Source: Planomonospora sp. ID67723 | GTDB lineage: Bacteria > Actinomycetota > Actinomycetes > Streptosporangiales > Streptosporangiaceae | Direction: 5' to 3' | DNA length: 64,000 nt | NCBI RefSeq assembly: GCF_015711605.1 | Contig: NZ_JABTEZ010000001.1 | Span: 710,001 to 774,000 of the forward strand | Shown here: positions 24,389-33,077 of the stretch, one piece after another | Position numbering within the stretch: the first letter of the stretch is position 1 | How the letters are laid out: each line of letters starts with the position of its first letter | Notes under the pieces: generated by a model | Seen by the model: only the letters and a program-made list of their open reading frames with translations | Told to the model about the DNA's origin: nothing | Database searches by the model: none | Translations under genes and position numbers: made by a program

Positions 24389-25117
24389 GTGTCCGGCAGA
24401 GCGGGTCATTCCAGGAACGGACCGGCCTGGCCTGCAGGAACCTTGCTCTCCATGCTCGACGAAGACGCACGCGGAGAGCTTCTAGCCCTGGGCAAGCCGC
24501 AGTCCCACGGACCCGGAGCGGTCCTGATCCGGCAGGGCGACTCCCGCTGCGACCATGTCCTACTGCTGCGCTCCGCCCGGCCGGGGACATACGCGTGCGC
24601 CAAAGTCACGGCGGCTCTCGGCAACGGCGCCGAGGTACTGCTCGGAGTGCGGGTGAGCGGTGATCTGGTGGGCGAGATGGCGGTGCTCAGGGGGACGGAT
24701 CGCTCCGCGACGGTCACAGCGTGTACGCCGACGCTGGCCTTCCAGATCCCCTCGGCCGTTTTCATCGCCTATCTCAACGAGCGTCCACGACTGTGGTCCG
24801 CGCTGGCCTCTATGGTCGCGAACCGACTGGATTGGGCGAATCACCGCAGGCTCGACTTCGCCGCCTTCTCCGTCCCGGTGCGACTGGCACGGGTTCTCAG
24901 CGACCTGGCGGCATGTCACGGGTTCCCGGTCGAGGAGGGGACCGATCTCGGCGTCGGACTGTCGCAGCCGGAGCTGGGGCGGCTGATCGGGGCCAGGGAG
25001 GCGGCGGTGAACAACGCGGTCCGGCTGCTCAAGAAGAACGGGTTGCTGATAATGCGGGGAAGACGGCTGGTCGTCACCGATCCCGAAGGACTCCGCGCCT
25101 TCGGTTCCGAGAGCTGA
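24389..25117 (+). CDS. Crp/Fnr-family regulator with intact cNMP cassette
   Basis: The 242-residue protein has a cNMP-binding domain with VLIRQGDSRCDHVLLLRS and a phosphate-binding cassette GEMAVLRGTDRSATVTA (the GE-x-A...RSA pattern expected for real ligand binding), a dimerisation helix, and a C-terminal winged HTH (LSQPELGRLIGAREAAVNNA). GTG 24389 is chosen because GCGAGGAGG ends 6 bp upstream. It lies 116 bp before the effector-like gene and upstream of a cyclase-like gene, so it could read the same nucleotide signal or control the locus. Confidence 0.9.
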   Translation: MSGRAGHSRNGPAWPAGTLLSMLDEDARGELLALGKPQSHGPGAVLIRQGDSRCDHVLLLRSARPGTYACAKVTAALGNGAEVLLGVRVSGDLVGEMAVLRGTDRSATVTACTPTLAFQIPSAVFIAYLNERPRLWSALASMVANRLDWANHRRLDFAAFSVPVRLARVLSDLAACHGFPVEEGTDLGVGLSQPELGRLIGAREAAVNNAVRLLKKNGLLIMRGRRLVVTDPEGLRAFGSES

Positions 25118-25233
25118 GGCCCGCCGCCACCCGGCGAAAAGCCTCCACCGGGAACCCGTGCTCGCCGCCGCGGGGCGGCCGAGGCATCCCGCGGCGGTGT
25201 CCGGCACCGCGCGCCGCGGGGTGCACCGTCCGT

Positions 25234-25773
25234 TCAACGCCAGGCTGCGACGAGCACCGTCCAGGAGATGACGGAGATCAGCATCAGCCCCGCCCATGGC
25301 ACGGCCCTGAACACGTGGCGGTACTTGCGTTCGGCGATCCGTGCGAGGAGCTCCGCCATCGCCCGCGCCTCGGCGGTCCTGGCCGGCAGGTCGTCGGCCG
25401 CCGGCGGGGAGGGGAAGCGCGTAACCCCGGTGATGCCGTACCGACTCCGTACGGCCGGCGGCCGCAGGGTGGGCCTGATGGTCTGGAGTATGTGGTAGCC
25501 GGAGACCAGGAAACCCAGTAGGAACAGGCCCAGCAAGCCATATCCGATGAGGGCGCCCGCGCCGCCGAGCCTGGCGCCCGCGCTGGACTGGGCGGCGACG
25601 ATCGCCGCAGCACCGGCGTGCAGGACGACGAGGATGCTCACCTTCCCGTCGGCATGCTGAACGTAGTTCTGAAATGAGGCGGCTACCGCCAGCGCATCAC
25701 TCAGATCCTCTTTTGTTGTCTTATGAGACTTCTGTCCGATCCACCGCACTGATTTACACCCCTTCTCTCGCAT
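25234..25773 (-). CDS. Three-TM protein resembling Pycsar effector (DUF5706-like)
   Basis: From ATG 25773 (MREKGCKSVRWIGQ) or GTG 25749, the protein has a helical N-terminus (SDALAVAASFQNYVQHADGK), TM1 ILVVLHAGAAAIVAAQSS, TM2 GYGLLGLFLLGFLVSGYHIL, a loop, an amphipathic helix (AELLARIAERKYRHVFRAV) and TM3 WAGLMLISVISWTVLVAAW. The ADGK-TM start, the R-P-x-L after TM2 and the helix with AERKY before the last TM match the pattern I know from DUF5706 Pycsar membrane effectors. Those disrupt the membrane on binding cCMP or cUMP. It is divergent from the cyclase-like gene. The assignment rests on pattern memory, not a search. Confidence 0.7.
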   Translation of the reverse strand: MREKGCKSVRWIGQKSHKTTKEDLSDALAVAASFQNYVQHADGKVSILVVLHAGAAAIVAAQSSAGARLGGAGALIGYGLLGLFLLGFLVSGYHILQTIRPTLRPPAVRSRYGITGVTRFPSPPAADDLPARTAEARAMAELLARIAERKYRHVFRAVPWAGLMLISVISWTVLVAAWR

Positions 25774-25950
25774 CAACCCCAGAGAAGGACACAAGGAGTG
25801 GTCTGAGTATGTATTAATACGTCTTACTGTCTTCTCTAACGTTCGATGGGGCCACATCCCCTATCGGTAGGGGATGTCCGCCTCCGGACCGCTCCATACT
25901 GGTAGGCCATGCAGACACAGGCGACGAGGATGGAGAACCAGAGGTACTTC

Positions 25951-26682
25951 ATGGAAAATGGTAATTTCGGGCGCGCCCTCGTCATGTCGAGCGATCTGAA
26001 GGGCTACGGAGGCGGTAGCGACAAACGGCATGAGGTCATGCAACGCGGCTTCATCGAGGTCCACCGGGCTGCGGCGGCGGAGGTCGGGATCGACCGCGCG
26101 ACATGGGCGATCCAGCCCGCGGGCGACGGCGAGCTCGCGGTCCTGCCACCGGGCGAGCACGAACCCGCCGTCGTCGACCGGTACGTACGCGCACTTCATC
26201 GCGAGCTCGCCGCGCGCAACAGAGACCTGCCCCCATCCGACCGGCTCCGCCTCAGGGTGGCGCTCGCCTTCGGCACCGCCTATCCGTCCGTCAACGGGTA
26301 TGCCGGCCAGGCAGTCGTCGAGGCGAGCCGGCTGGTCGACTGGGACCCGCTCAAGCAGCTGTTCGGCAAGAAAGACGAAGCGAATATCGTCCTCCTCCTC
26401 TCCGACCGACTCTTCAACGATGTGGTGCGCCAGGGACACACCTCCTACCGGGAAAGCGACTTCCGCCACGCCTCGATCAGGGTGAAGGAGTTCTCCGGTA
26501 GCGCCTGGGTCTGGGCCCCCGAGCTCGACGCGAAAGATATGGACCGCGTCCTCGACACCGCGGAAATGAACGGGAAGTCGCACCAGGCGACAGAGACCCC
26601 GTTCCAACGGGCCGAAGTCATCAACAATGTGAGCGGGGCGGTCGACGCCCGCGGAGCGGTCTTCGGGATCAACCGGAAATGA
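25951..26682 (+). CDS. Class III nucleotidyl-cyclase-like protein
   Basis: The 243-residue protein from ATG 25951 (AGAGG 6 bp upstream; in-frame ATGs at 25909 and 25930 have poor RBS) has a cyclase-homology domain: ALVMSSDLKGYG with metal-binding-type Asp15, IQPAGDGELAVLPPG with second Asp59, RLRLRVALAFGTAYPSVNGY and GQAVVEASRLVD with the conserved Arg. The usual Asn of the transition-state pair appears replaced by Glu. A C-terminal tail carries the motif VINNVSGAVDARGAVFGI shared with the next protein. It may make a cyclic nucleotide for the adjacent TM protein; degenerate non-catalytic use is also possible. It overlaps the next gene by ATGA. Confidence 0.75.
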   Translation: MENGNFGRALVMSSDLKGYGGGSDKRHEVMQRGFIEVHRAAAAEVGIDRATWAIQPAGDGELAVLPPGEHEPAVVDRYVRALHRELAARNRDLPPSDRLRLRVALAFGTAYPSVNGYAGQAVVEASRLVDWDPLKQLFGKKDEANIVLLLSDRLFNDVVRQGHTSYRESDFRHASIRVKEFSGSAWVWAPELDAKDMDRVLDTAEMNGKSHQATETPFQRAEVINNVSGAVDARGAVFGINRK

Positions 26683-28796
26683 CCGGAGAGGAAAGCGCCC
26701 AGGGCGACGGACGGCAGCCCGAGGTTCCGACAGAACCCGAGCCCGAACCCGGGCAGCAGTCGCAGGGGCAGGAGCCCTCCGCAACCGGCGAGCAGACCTC
26801 CGAGAGCGCCGGTGACGACCTCGACGAGAACGCCCTCGGTCAGACCGCCACCGTGATCAACAACTTCTTCGCCGGGGTCCAGGCCCAGGGAGCCGTCTTC
26901 GGGATGGCGGGCAGCACGGCCACTCGGGCGATCTCGGGCCGGCTGGACCGGGAGGACATCGAGCGCGCGCTCCGGGGGTTCGTCGAACCCGCCGACTTCC
27001 CGAAGGCATTGGAGGTGCTGCGCGAGCGACACCTGGCCGTTCTCGTCGGAGCGGAGGGCATCGGCAAGTGGACGAGCGGGATCGCACTCCTCGACGCCGC
27101 CAAGGCCGCCACGGACAAGGTCGTCGTCCTCGCTCCCAACCACAGGCTCGACGACCTGGTCTCCTCCGTCTCCACCAGGAGGAACCGCACCTACTTCATC
27201 CACGACTGGATCGAGGAGGGCACTGCGACGAGCGTGCGCCGCTTCACCTTCAAGGCGCTGAGCACCGAACTCGTGGAGGCGAACTCCTATCTGGTGATCA
27301 CTCTCAACCGGTCGGAGGCCCGTTCCGAGCTCGCCCCGTTCGAGATTCCGTGGGGCCCGCCCGATCCATCGACGCTGTTCGCCGCCTGTCTCGGCCAAGC
27401 CCGTCCGGCCGAGGAGATCACCCAGATTCATGATCACGTGGCCGGGCTGCGCACACCGCGGCAGGTCGTCGAGCTGGCCGGGCAGCTGCGCGACGGCACG
27501 CGGCCGGCCGAGGAGATCCTCGCCGACCTGAGCGGTGGCACCGTCTCCCAGTGGTTCGACGGCCTGCCGAAGCGTTCTGATGCGCTGACGGTCGCGGCCT
27601 TGGCCTTCGCGTACGGCCTGCCTGAACGCGTCTTCGAGCGTCTCGTGGTGGAGCTGAGGAACATCGCGGACGAGATCGAGTGCCAGGGGGCCGAACGTGA
27701 ACGGCGGCCGATCGAGGATGATCTACCCCAGGCGCGAATGTTGTGGAACAACCGGCATCCGCTGATCGGGACGTCGAACGGGCCGGGCGAGCGCCGGGTG
27801 GTCTTCTGCGGCGTCCGTCACCGCGAGCACGTGATCAATCAGCTGCACCGCCGCTACGACTACCGGCTGTGGGAGCCGCTGCGCGCATGGATCCGCGGGC
27901 TGGCCACGGACCGGCCGGAGATCCAGGTCCAGGTCGCAGCGGGACTGGCCCTTCTCTCCCGGATCAACCCTGAGGAGGTCCAGGAGTCGTTCCTGGAGAC
28001 CTGGGCCGGGGGAACCGTGCAGGAACGGCTCACCACCGCCAGCACCCTCTCCCTGATGTGCACCGACGACGCCACCGCGGCCGCGGCCCTCGCCGCCACC
28101 CTCGGCTGGGTGGAGAACGCCGGGCAGCCGCAGGCCATGACCGCGGCGCTCGCCTTCGCCGGTGGCCTCTCGATCCGTTATCCCGCCCAGGCCGTGAGCT
28201 GGCTGTGGTACTTGTCCCTGCGCGGGATCCGGGTGAGCACCGTGGCGCAGCGCGCCCTCGTCCTGGTGTTCCAGGGAGCGGCCGAGAGGGACGGCGACGC
28301 TTTGACGGAACTGCAGCTGCTCTCCCGGCACGTTGACCGCGACCTCACCGAGGGGATGGAGCCGCTGCTGGCGCGGCGGGCGCTCTCCACCGTGCTCGGC
28401 GTACTCGATGCCGACCGGTTGAGCGGCGAGTGGCCGAACGGCGACGGGCCGGAGAGCAGGCAACCGCTCATGGCCTCGCTCCTCCTCGCACAACCGGAGA
28501 GTGCCGAGCCGATCGGCGTGCTGTGGGCCTGGGCACTGCACAACGCCCACCACCGCGCTCGAGCGGTCCGGGCCCTCTGCCGGACTCTCGACGGGCTGAG
28601 CGGCCAGGACGGTGCGATGGCCGCCGCGGAAGCGCTGGGCCGCGCGGTGTGGTCCGTGCTGCCCGACGGCGTGACCGCACTGGTCAGGCGTGCGATCGGC
28701 CAGGCCGCCGACGGCCCGGCGCATCCACGGCACCGGCCCGCCAGAGAGATCGTCCTCACCCTCCTCAACGCGGGCATCCCGCGAAGCCAGTCATGA
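26679..28796 (+). CDS. STAND-like NTPase with C-terminal helical repeats
   Basis: The 705-residue protein has a disordered acidic/Gln-rich N-terminus (1-55), the motif VINNFFAGVQAQGAVFGM at 59-76, then a P-loop-like site LVGAEGIGKWTSGIALL (124-132 core; the expected Ser/Thr after GK is Trp, with Thr next), a Walker-B-like and arginine-rich region (SYLVITLNRSEAR), and a long helical, HEAT/TPR-like C-terminal half (about 330-700). The layout is that of STAND-type immune ATPases, in which repeats sense a trigger. No effector domain is fused, so it would act through neighbours. ATGA overlap couples it to the cyclase-like gene. Confidence 0.75.
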   Translation: MTGEESAQGDGRQPEVPTEPEPEPGQQSQGQEPSATGEQTSESAGDDLDENALGQTATVINNFFAGVQAQGAVFGMAGSTATRAISGRLDREDIERALRGFVEPADFPKALEVLRERHLAVLVGAEGIGKWTSGIALLDAAKAATDKVVVLAPNHRLDDLVSSVSTRRNRTYFIHDWIEEGTATSVRRFTFKALSTELVEANSYLVITLNRSEARSELAPFEIPWGPPDPSTLFAACLGQARPAEEITQIHDHVAGLRTPRQVVELAGQLRDGTRPAEEILADLSGGTVSQWFDGLPKRSDALTVAALAFAYGLPERVFERLVVELRNIADEIECQGAERERRPIEDDLPQARMLWNNRHPLIGTSNGPGERRVVFCGVRHREHVINQLHRRYDYRLWEPLRAWIRGLATDRPEIQVQVAAGLALLSRINPEEVQESFLETWAGGTVQERLTTASTLSLMCTDDATAAAALAATLGWVENAGQPQAMTAALAFAGGLSIRYPAQAVSWLWYLSLRGIRVSTVAQRALVLVFQGAAERDGDALTELQLLSRHVDRDLTEGMEPLLARRALSTVLGVLDADRLSGEWPNGDGPESRQPLMASLLLAQPESAEPIGVLWAWALHNAHHRARAVRALCRTLDGLSGQDGAMAAAEALGRAVWSVLPDGVTALVRRAIGQAADGPAHPRHRPAREIVLTLLNAGIPRSQS

Positions 28797-28812
28797 CTCC
28801 AAGGAGCCACCG

Positions 28813-29808
28813 ATGCCTCCGCACACCGGATATCCGATTGTGGAAGAGCGCACCCTGCGTCCGCCCCGGCGACGCCTGGGGCTGTTCGCCCGTCGCGACC
28901 CCGGCGAGCTTCCGGAAGCCCCGACCGGAACGGTTCTCGTCTTCGCCGTGAACGGGGGTTACAAGGTCTACCCCGACAGCGGTCACCTCCGGGGGTCCGA
29001 GGACGCCGTCGTGGAGGCACGCTCCGTGAGCGTCGTCTATGTCCGCAGCCGCCGGGTCATGGTCGACGTCGAGATCCCTTCCGGGGACATGGGTTACCAC
29101 TTCCTCGTCAGGACGACCTTCGAGTGCAGGGTGACCGACCCCGAAGCGGTGGTGGCCTCCGGAGTGGAGAACGCCACGGTGATCCTGGACCACCATCTCC
29201 GCAATGATCCGGAGCTGATGCGGCTCGGCGTGGCGTGGCCGGTCGAGGAGACGCACCGGCTCTCCTCTGAAGTCTCCGGCAGGATCCGGGCGTATCTGGA
29301 GTTCTACCCGGCGCGCATTCCCGGGATCGAGGTGAGCCTGGCCAACATCACCGTTCTCCCGCCCGCGGACATCCTCACCCACGGCCAGCAGATCAAGCAG
29401 CTCAAGTGGGAGACGGAGCGCAAGCAGATGGAGTGGGTGATCGAGAATCAGGACGTCGCGCGGATCGAGGAGATCTTCAAGCGGGGCGCCGAGGCCGCCG
29501 TGGCGCTCGGTGTCAGTCGCGACCAGCTGATGATGGGCGACGCGGTGAGCATCACCCGCGAGGCCGAGGTGAGCCGGATGAAGTACCTGGCGGAGCTGAT
29601 CGAGGGCCTTCCCGAAGGATCTCTGGACTTCCTGCCCGTCGACACCCACGCGCTCATCAACAAGGCCATGAAGTCGGTCGCCGGGGTCGAGCCCTTCATG
29701 GAGGACGCGCGCGGCGTCGAGCAGCCGAGGGCCGTCGAGGGCCGGCCGTCCCGGACCGGAGACGACGGCCACCCGCGGATGATCGGGCTGGAGGAGCTCG
29801 ATGACTGA
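28813..29808 (+). CDS. SPFH/band-7-like protein
   Basis: The 331-residue protein starts at ATG 28813 after AAGGAGCCACCG; longer ORF versions upstream lie inside the STAND-like gene. The centre is a beta-rich domain (TVLVFAVNGGYKVYPDSGHL, ARSVSVVYVRSRRVMVDVEI, HFLVRTTFECRVTDPEAVVA) followed by long helices (ILTHGQQIKQLKWETERKQM, VARIEEIFKRGAEAAVA), typical of SPFH scaffolds. No obvious TM is present. It overlaps the DUF4407 gene by 8 bp. It is expected to scaffold or oligomerise the membrane partner. Confidence 0.75.
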   Translation: MPPHTGYPIVEERTLRPPRRRLGLFARRDPGELPEAPTGTVLVFAVNGGYKVYPDSGHLRGSEDAVVEARSVSVVYVRSRRVMVDVEIPSGDMGYHFLVRTTFECRVTDPEAVVASGVENATVILDHHLRNDPELMRLGVAWPVEETHRLSSEVSGRIRAYLEFYPARIPGIEVSLANITVLPPADILTHGQQIKQLKWETERKQMEWVIENQDVARIEEIFKRGAEAAVALGVSRDQLMMGDAVSITREAEVSRMKYLAELIEGLPEGSLDFLPVDTHALINKAMKSVAGVEPFMEDARGVEQPRAVEGRPSRTGDDGHPRMIGLEELDD

Positions 29809-31186
29809 GAGCCCTCCCGAGCACCTGGCATCCACACACAGGCACCCGCGTATGCCGTCCACCGGCAGGCGGTTCGACCTCGGCAGGCGGCTGCGGGTCC
29901 TCGCCGGCGTCGACGAGGACATCCTGGCCCAGGTGCCGCTGGAGCGCACCCGCTACGTCGGCCTCGGCGGCGTGGTGCTGGGGACGGCGGTCGTGGCCGG
30001 GGCCTCCATGTGGTTCGCGCTGAGCCAGGTCCTGGGCGGCGCCCACATCGCGATGCTCGTTCCCACGGTGATCTGGGCGTTGATCGTGCTCAACCTCGAC
30101 CGCTGGCTGGTCTCGACCGTCACCGGGATGTGGCAGCGCAGGCTCCTCATGCTCTTCCCTCGTCTGCTCGTGGCCGTGGTGCTGGGCTTCATCATCGCCG
30201 AGCCGCTGGTCCTGCGCGTGTTCGAGACGGCCATCGTGCAGCACGTCGTCGATGAGCGTCAGGTGGCGCAGAACGCCGAGCGGGACCGGCTGGTGGCCTG
30301 TAATCCGACGACGCCGTCCGCCACTCCGCCGCAACGCGATTGCCGGAACGCGCAGCTCCTGGCCTCTACCGCCGCGGCGGACCAGACCAGGCTGGACAAG
30401 CTGGAGGCCGACGCCACGGTACTGCGGGCCCGGATCAGGACGGACGAGAGGGACCACAGAAAGCTGCTCCAGCAGGCGAACGACGAATGCGCGGGCAGGG
30501 CCACCAGGGGAACGAGCGGCAAGAGGGGCGACGGTCCGCTCTGCAAGCGTCTCGACGACAAGGTGAGGAAGCTCGAAACCGATCGCAACCTGGTGGCGAA
30601 CCGGAGGGAGCTCCGGGAGATGGAGAACCAGATCTCCGAGCTGCGCGGGCCGCTTGCCGCCAAGCAGGACGGTTACGGCCAGTGGGTCAAAGCCGAGATC
30701 GACAAGCGGGTGGCCGTGATGCCCGGCCCGGAGGACCCCGTCGGTCTCCTGGAGCGAATGCGCGCCCTGCACGAGGTCACTGCGGAGAACGGCTATCTGT
30801 TCGGAGCCAGCTGGCTGTTCCGGCTCTTCTTGATCATCGTTGACTGCCTGCCCATCCTCGTCAAGCTCATGGGCGGATCGACCACCTACGACCGCATGGT
30901 CGAGCAGGAGAACCGCATCCGGGAAAGGGTCCACGAGAGGGCGCTGCACTGCAAGGCCGACGTGCAACTGGGCGAACTCGAACTCCAGGCGTACCGGGAC
31001 TCCGAGGACCGCCGCAGACGGCGCCAACTGGTCGACGTCGAGAGCAAGGCGGCCGACGCCGAGGCACGGGCCGCGATCGAGGAAATGATCAAGGAACGGG
31101 CCGAGGAGCTGAGTCGCCAGAACGGCGGGGAGTGGCGTAACGGCGCCCGTCGGCGCACCGGGCTGACGAAGCCGTTCGTCAACTGA
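29801..31186 (+). CDS. DUF4407 membrane protein
   Basis: The 461-residue protein has TM segments at about 52-72 (YVGLGGVVLGTAVVAGASMW), 79-99 (HIAMLVPTVIWALIVLNLDR), 110-130 (LLMLFPRLLVAVVLGFIIAE) and 340-360 (WLFRLFLIIVDCLPILVKLM), with a long external or internal coiled coil between TM3 and TM4 and a charged C-terminal helix (DVESKADAEAR type). The NLDRW motif after TM2 and the PILVKLM motif in TM4 are DUF4407 hallmarks. It is the last gene of the four-gene set; it may be a channel or membrane platform. Confidence 0.85.
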   Translation: MTESPPEHLASTHRHPRMPSTGRRFDLGRRLRVLAGVDEDILAQVPLERTRYVGLGGVVLGTAVVAGASMWFALSQVLGGAHIAMLVPTVIWALIVLNLDRWLVSTVTGMWQRRLLMLFPRLLVAVVLGFIIAEPLVLRVFETAIVQHVVDERQVAQNAERDRLVACNPTTPSATPPQRDCRNAQLLASTAAADQTRLDKLEADATVLRARIRTDERDHRKLLQQANDECAGRATRGTSGKRGDGPLCKRLDDKVRKLETDRNLVANRRELREMENQISELRGPLAAKQDGYGQWVKAEIDKRVAVMPGPEDPVGLLERMRALHEVTAENGYLFGASWLFRLFLIIVDCLPILVKLMGGSTTYDRMVEQENRIRERVHERALHCKADVQLGELELQAYRDSEDRRRRRQLVDVESKAADAEARAAIEEMIKERAEELSRQNGGEWRNGARRRTGLTKPFVN

Positions 31187-31251
31187 GGCACCGCCCAGCG
31201 GGTCCGTCTTCGCCGAGGTACGGGGTCACCCGGCGAAGACAGACCCGGCGA

Positions 31252-32028
31252 TCACGCGAAGACCCTCCCGGTCGGGGAGGCCTCCCTCAGAGCGCCGTCC
31301 GGGGTGAGTTCGAGCACGGCGACCGCATCGGCCGGGGAGACGCCGTGCCTCACCTGCGACAGGCAGATCACCTCTGTCGATCCGATCCGCTCCCGGAAGG
31401 GCACGTGCATGTGACCGCAGATGTGCACCTGCGGCCTGAGGGTCTCGGTCAGCATGCGGATCCGGTCGCATCCCACGGCGAGCTTGCCGTGGTGCCGGTA
31501 GGACAGGCCGGCGGGCCAGTCATGGGTGATCAGCAGGTCGATCGTCTTCCCGCGTGCCTGGCTGAGCAGGCGGTCGACGTGCGGCTTGGTGAAGTAGCCG
31601 TACTCCTTCAGCCGCTCCGGCGTGACCGCGGGAGGCTTGTCGGGCTCGCTGAAGTAGCGCGAGTAGATCCCGGACAGGAACGCGACCCGGAGCCCGGCGA
31701 CCTCCGTCACGCCCGATCGTCCCAGGAAGTGGAAGCCCGGCGCCCACTCCCCCGGGCCGTGCGCGTCGAGCGCGGGCCACGGCTCATGGTTGCCGCCGAT
31801 GAAGTGCACGGGCGCGCTCATGGTCTGCAGGCCGGCGACGAACCGGGGAAAGTCGCCCACCTTGCGGTATTTGGCGGGGCCGCCCACGCCGAAGCTCTCG
31901 GCCTCGTCGCGGTTCGGCTCGGCGTCCCCGACGCTGAAGATGACGTCGACGGGATCGGCGTGCCGCCGGATCATCGCGTCGGCCAGGGTGAAGTCGGCGT
32001 GGATGTCGCCGATGGCCGCAAATCTCAT
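31252..32028 (-). CDS. Calcineurin-like metallophosphoesterase
   Basis: The 258-residue protein has the five metallophosphoesterase blocks: FAAIGDIHAD, FSVGDAEP, IGGNHEPW, LLITHDWP and ICGHMHVPF. It binds two metals and cleaves phosphate (di)esters; the blocks resemble the lariat-debranching (Dbr1-like) subgroup, but RNA activity is only a guess. It is cytosolic. Convergent with the DUF4407 gene. Confidence 0.9.
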   Translation of the reverse strand: MRFAAIGDIHADFTLADAMIRRHADPVDVIFSVGDAEPNRDEAESFGVGGPAKYRKVGDFPRFVAGLQTMSAPVHFIGGNHEPWPALDAHGPGEWAPGFHFLGRSGVTEVAGLRVAFLSGIYSRYFSEPDKPPAVTPERLKEYGYFTKPHVDRLLSQARGKTIDLLITHDWPAGLSYRHHGKLAVGCDRIRMLTETLRPQVHICGHMHVPFRERIGSTEVICLSQVRHGVSPADAVAVLELTPDGALREASPTGRVFA

Positions 32029-32081
32029 TCACCGATGATGACGAACCGCGCTCTCGGCCTACAACCGGATTTTCCGCCTGC

Positions 32082-32939
32082 TCACTCCGCCGGGCCGCTG
32101 CTCCCGGTGGTCGCCGCCTCGCCGTACATCTCGTCGTGCTGCTTGCGCGGGGAGCAGACCGAGGCCGAGGGGCACGCGCAGCGCCGGCCGCCGTCCTCCA
32201 GGCGGACCACGACGGAGTCGGAGGGGACATTGCGGCCGATCACGGTTCCCGGGCCCTCGGGGGTGTCCACCTTCAGGCCGGCACGCGGCATCCTGCTGTT
32301 CGCCTCGACGTAGAGCGGGTGCTCGTACTTCAGGCAGCACATCAGCCGCCCGCAGGCGCCCGCGATGCGCATCGGGTTGACCGGGAGGTCCTGGTCCTTG
32401 GCCATGCGGACGGAGACCGGCTCGAAGTCCTTGAGGAAGGTCGCGCAGCACAGGTCGCGCCCGCAGGGACCGATGCCGCCCTGGAGGCGGGCCTCGTCAC
32501 GGGGACCGATCTGGCGCAGCTCGACCCGGGCGCGGAGGTTGCGGGCCAGGTCGCGGACGAGGGCGCGGAAGTCGACGCGGTGCGGGGCGGAGAAGTAGAC
32601 CGTGTAGACGTTGTCGGCGTCGAGGTAGTCGACGCCGACGACCTTCATGGGCAGCGCGTGCCGCCTGATCAGCCGCTTGGAGACACTCCTGATCTCCGCG
32701 CGGCGGCGTTTGTTGCTCTCGTCGCGGGCCAGATGCTCCTCGGTGGCGATGCCCGCGCAGACCGGCAGCCCGCCGATCTCCTCGCTCGTCCACTGCGGCG
32801 CCCACACGCACTCGGCCACCTCGGGCCCGGCCTCGGTGGGGACGAGGACCTTGTCGCCGATCTTGGGGCTGTGCTCGCCGGGGTCGAGGTAGTACAGCCT
32901 GCCGTAGCGGGTGAAGCTCACGGCCATGATCATGCTCAT
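32082..32939 (-). CDS. ricT: PSP1 domain protein, RicT/YaaT-like
   Basis: The 285-residue protein has an N-terminal domain (MAVSFTRYGRLYYLDPGE) and a PSP1 domain (VYFSAPHRVDFRALVRDLAR, ARVELRQIGPRDEARLQGG) with the Cys clusters GPCGRDLCCATFL and ACGRLMCCLKYEH. In Bacillus, RicT with RicA and RicF carries Fe-S clusters and stimulates RNase Y processing. In actinobacteria ricT commonly follows holB; here about 4.3 kb of other genes lies between. The C-terminus has a Cys pair CACPSASVC, an extra possible ligand set. Confidence 0.92.
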   Translation of the reverse strand: MSMIMAVSFTRYGRLYYLDPGEHSPKIGDKVLVPTEAGPEVAECVWAPQWTSEEIGGLPVCAGIATEEHLARDESNKRRRAEIRSVSKRLIRRHALPMKVVGVDYLDADNVYTVYFSAPHRVDFRALVRDLARNLRARVELRQIGPRDEARLQGGIGPCGRDLCCATFLKDFEPVSVRMAKDQDLPVNPMRIAGACGRLMCCLKYEHPLYVEANSRMPRAGLKVDTPEGPGTVIGRNVPSDSVVVRLEDGGRRCACPSASVCSPRKQHDEMYGEAATTGSSGPAE

Positions 32940-33077
32940 GCGGCTCCCAGACCAAGCTAGGGGTACGGCTCACGCCCACCCTACGCGCCGTTGCCCTCCC
33001 GACGGGATAGCGCGTTCGCAGCCGGGGCGGCCGTCCACAGGCTGTGGACGACCACCCCGGCCGGCCGCCGTCCCGGA

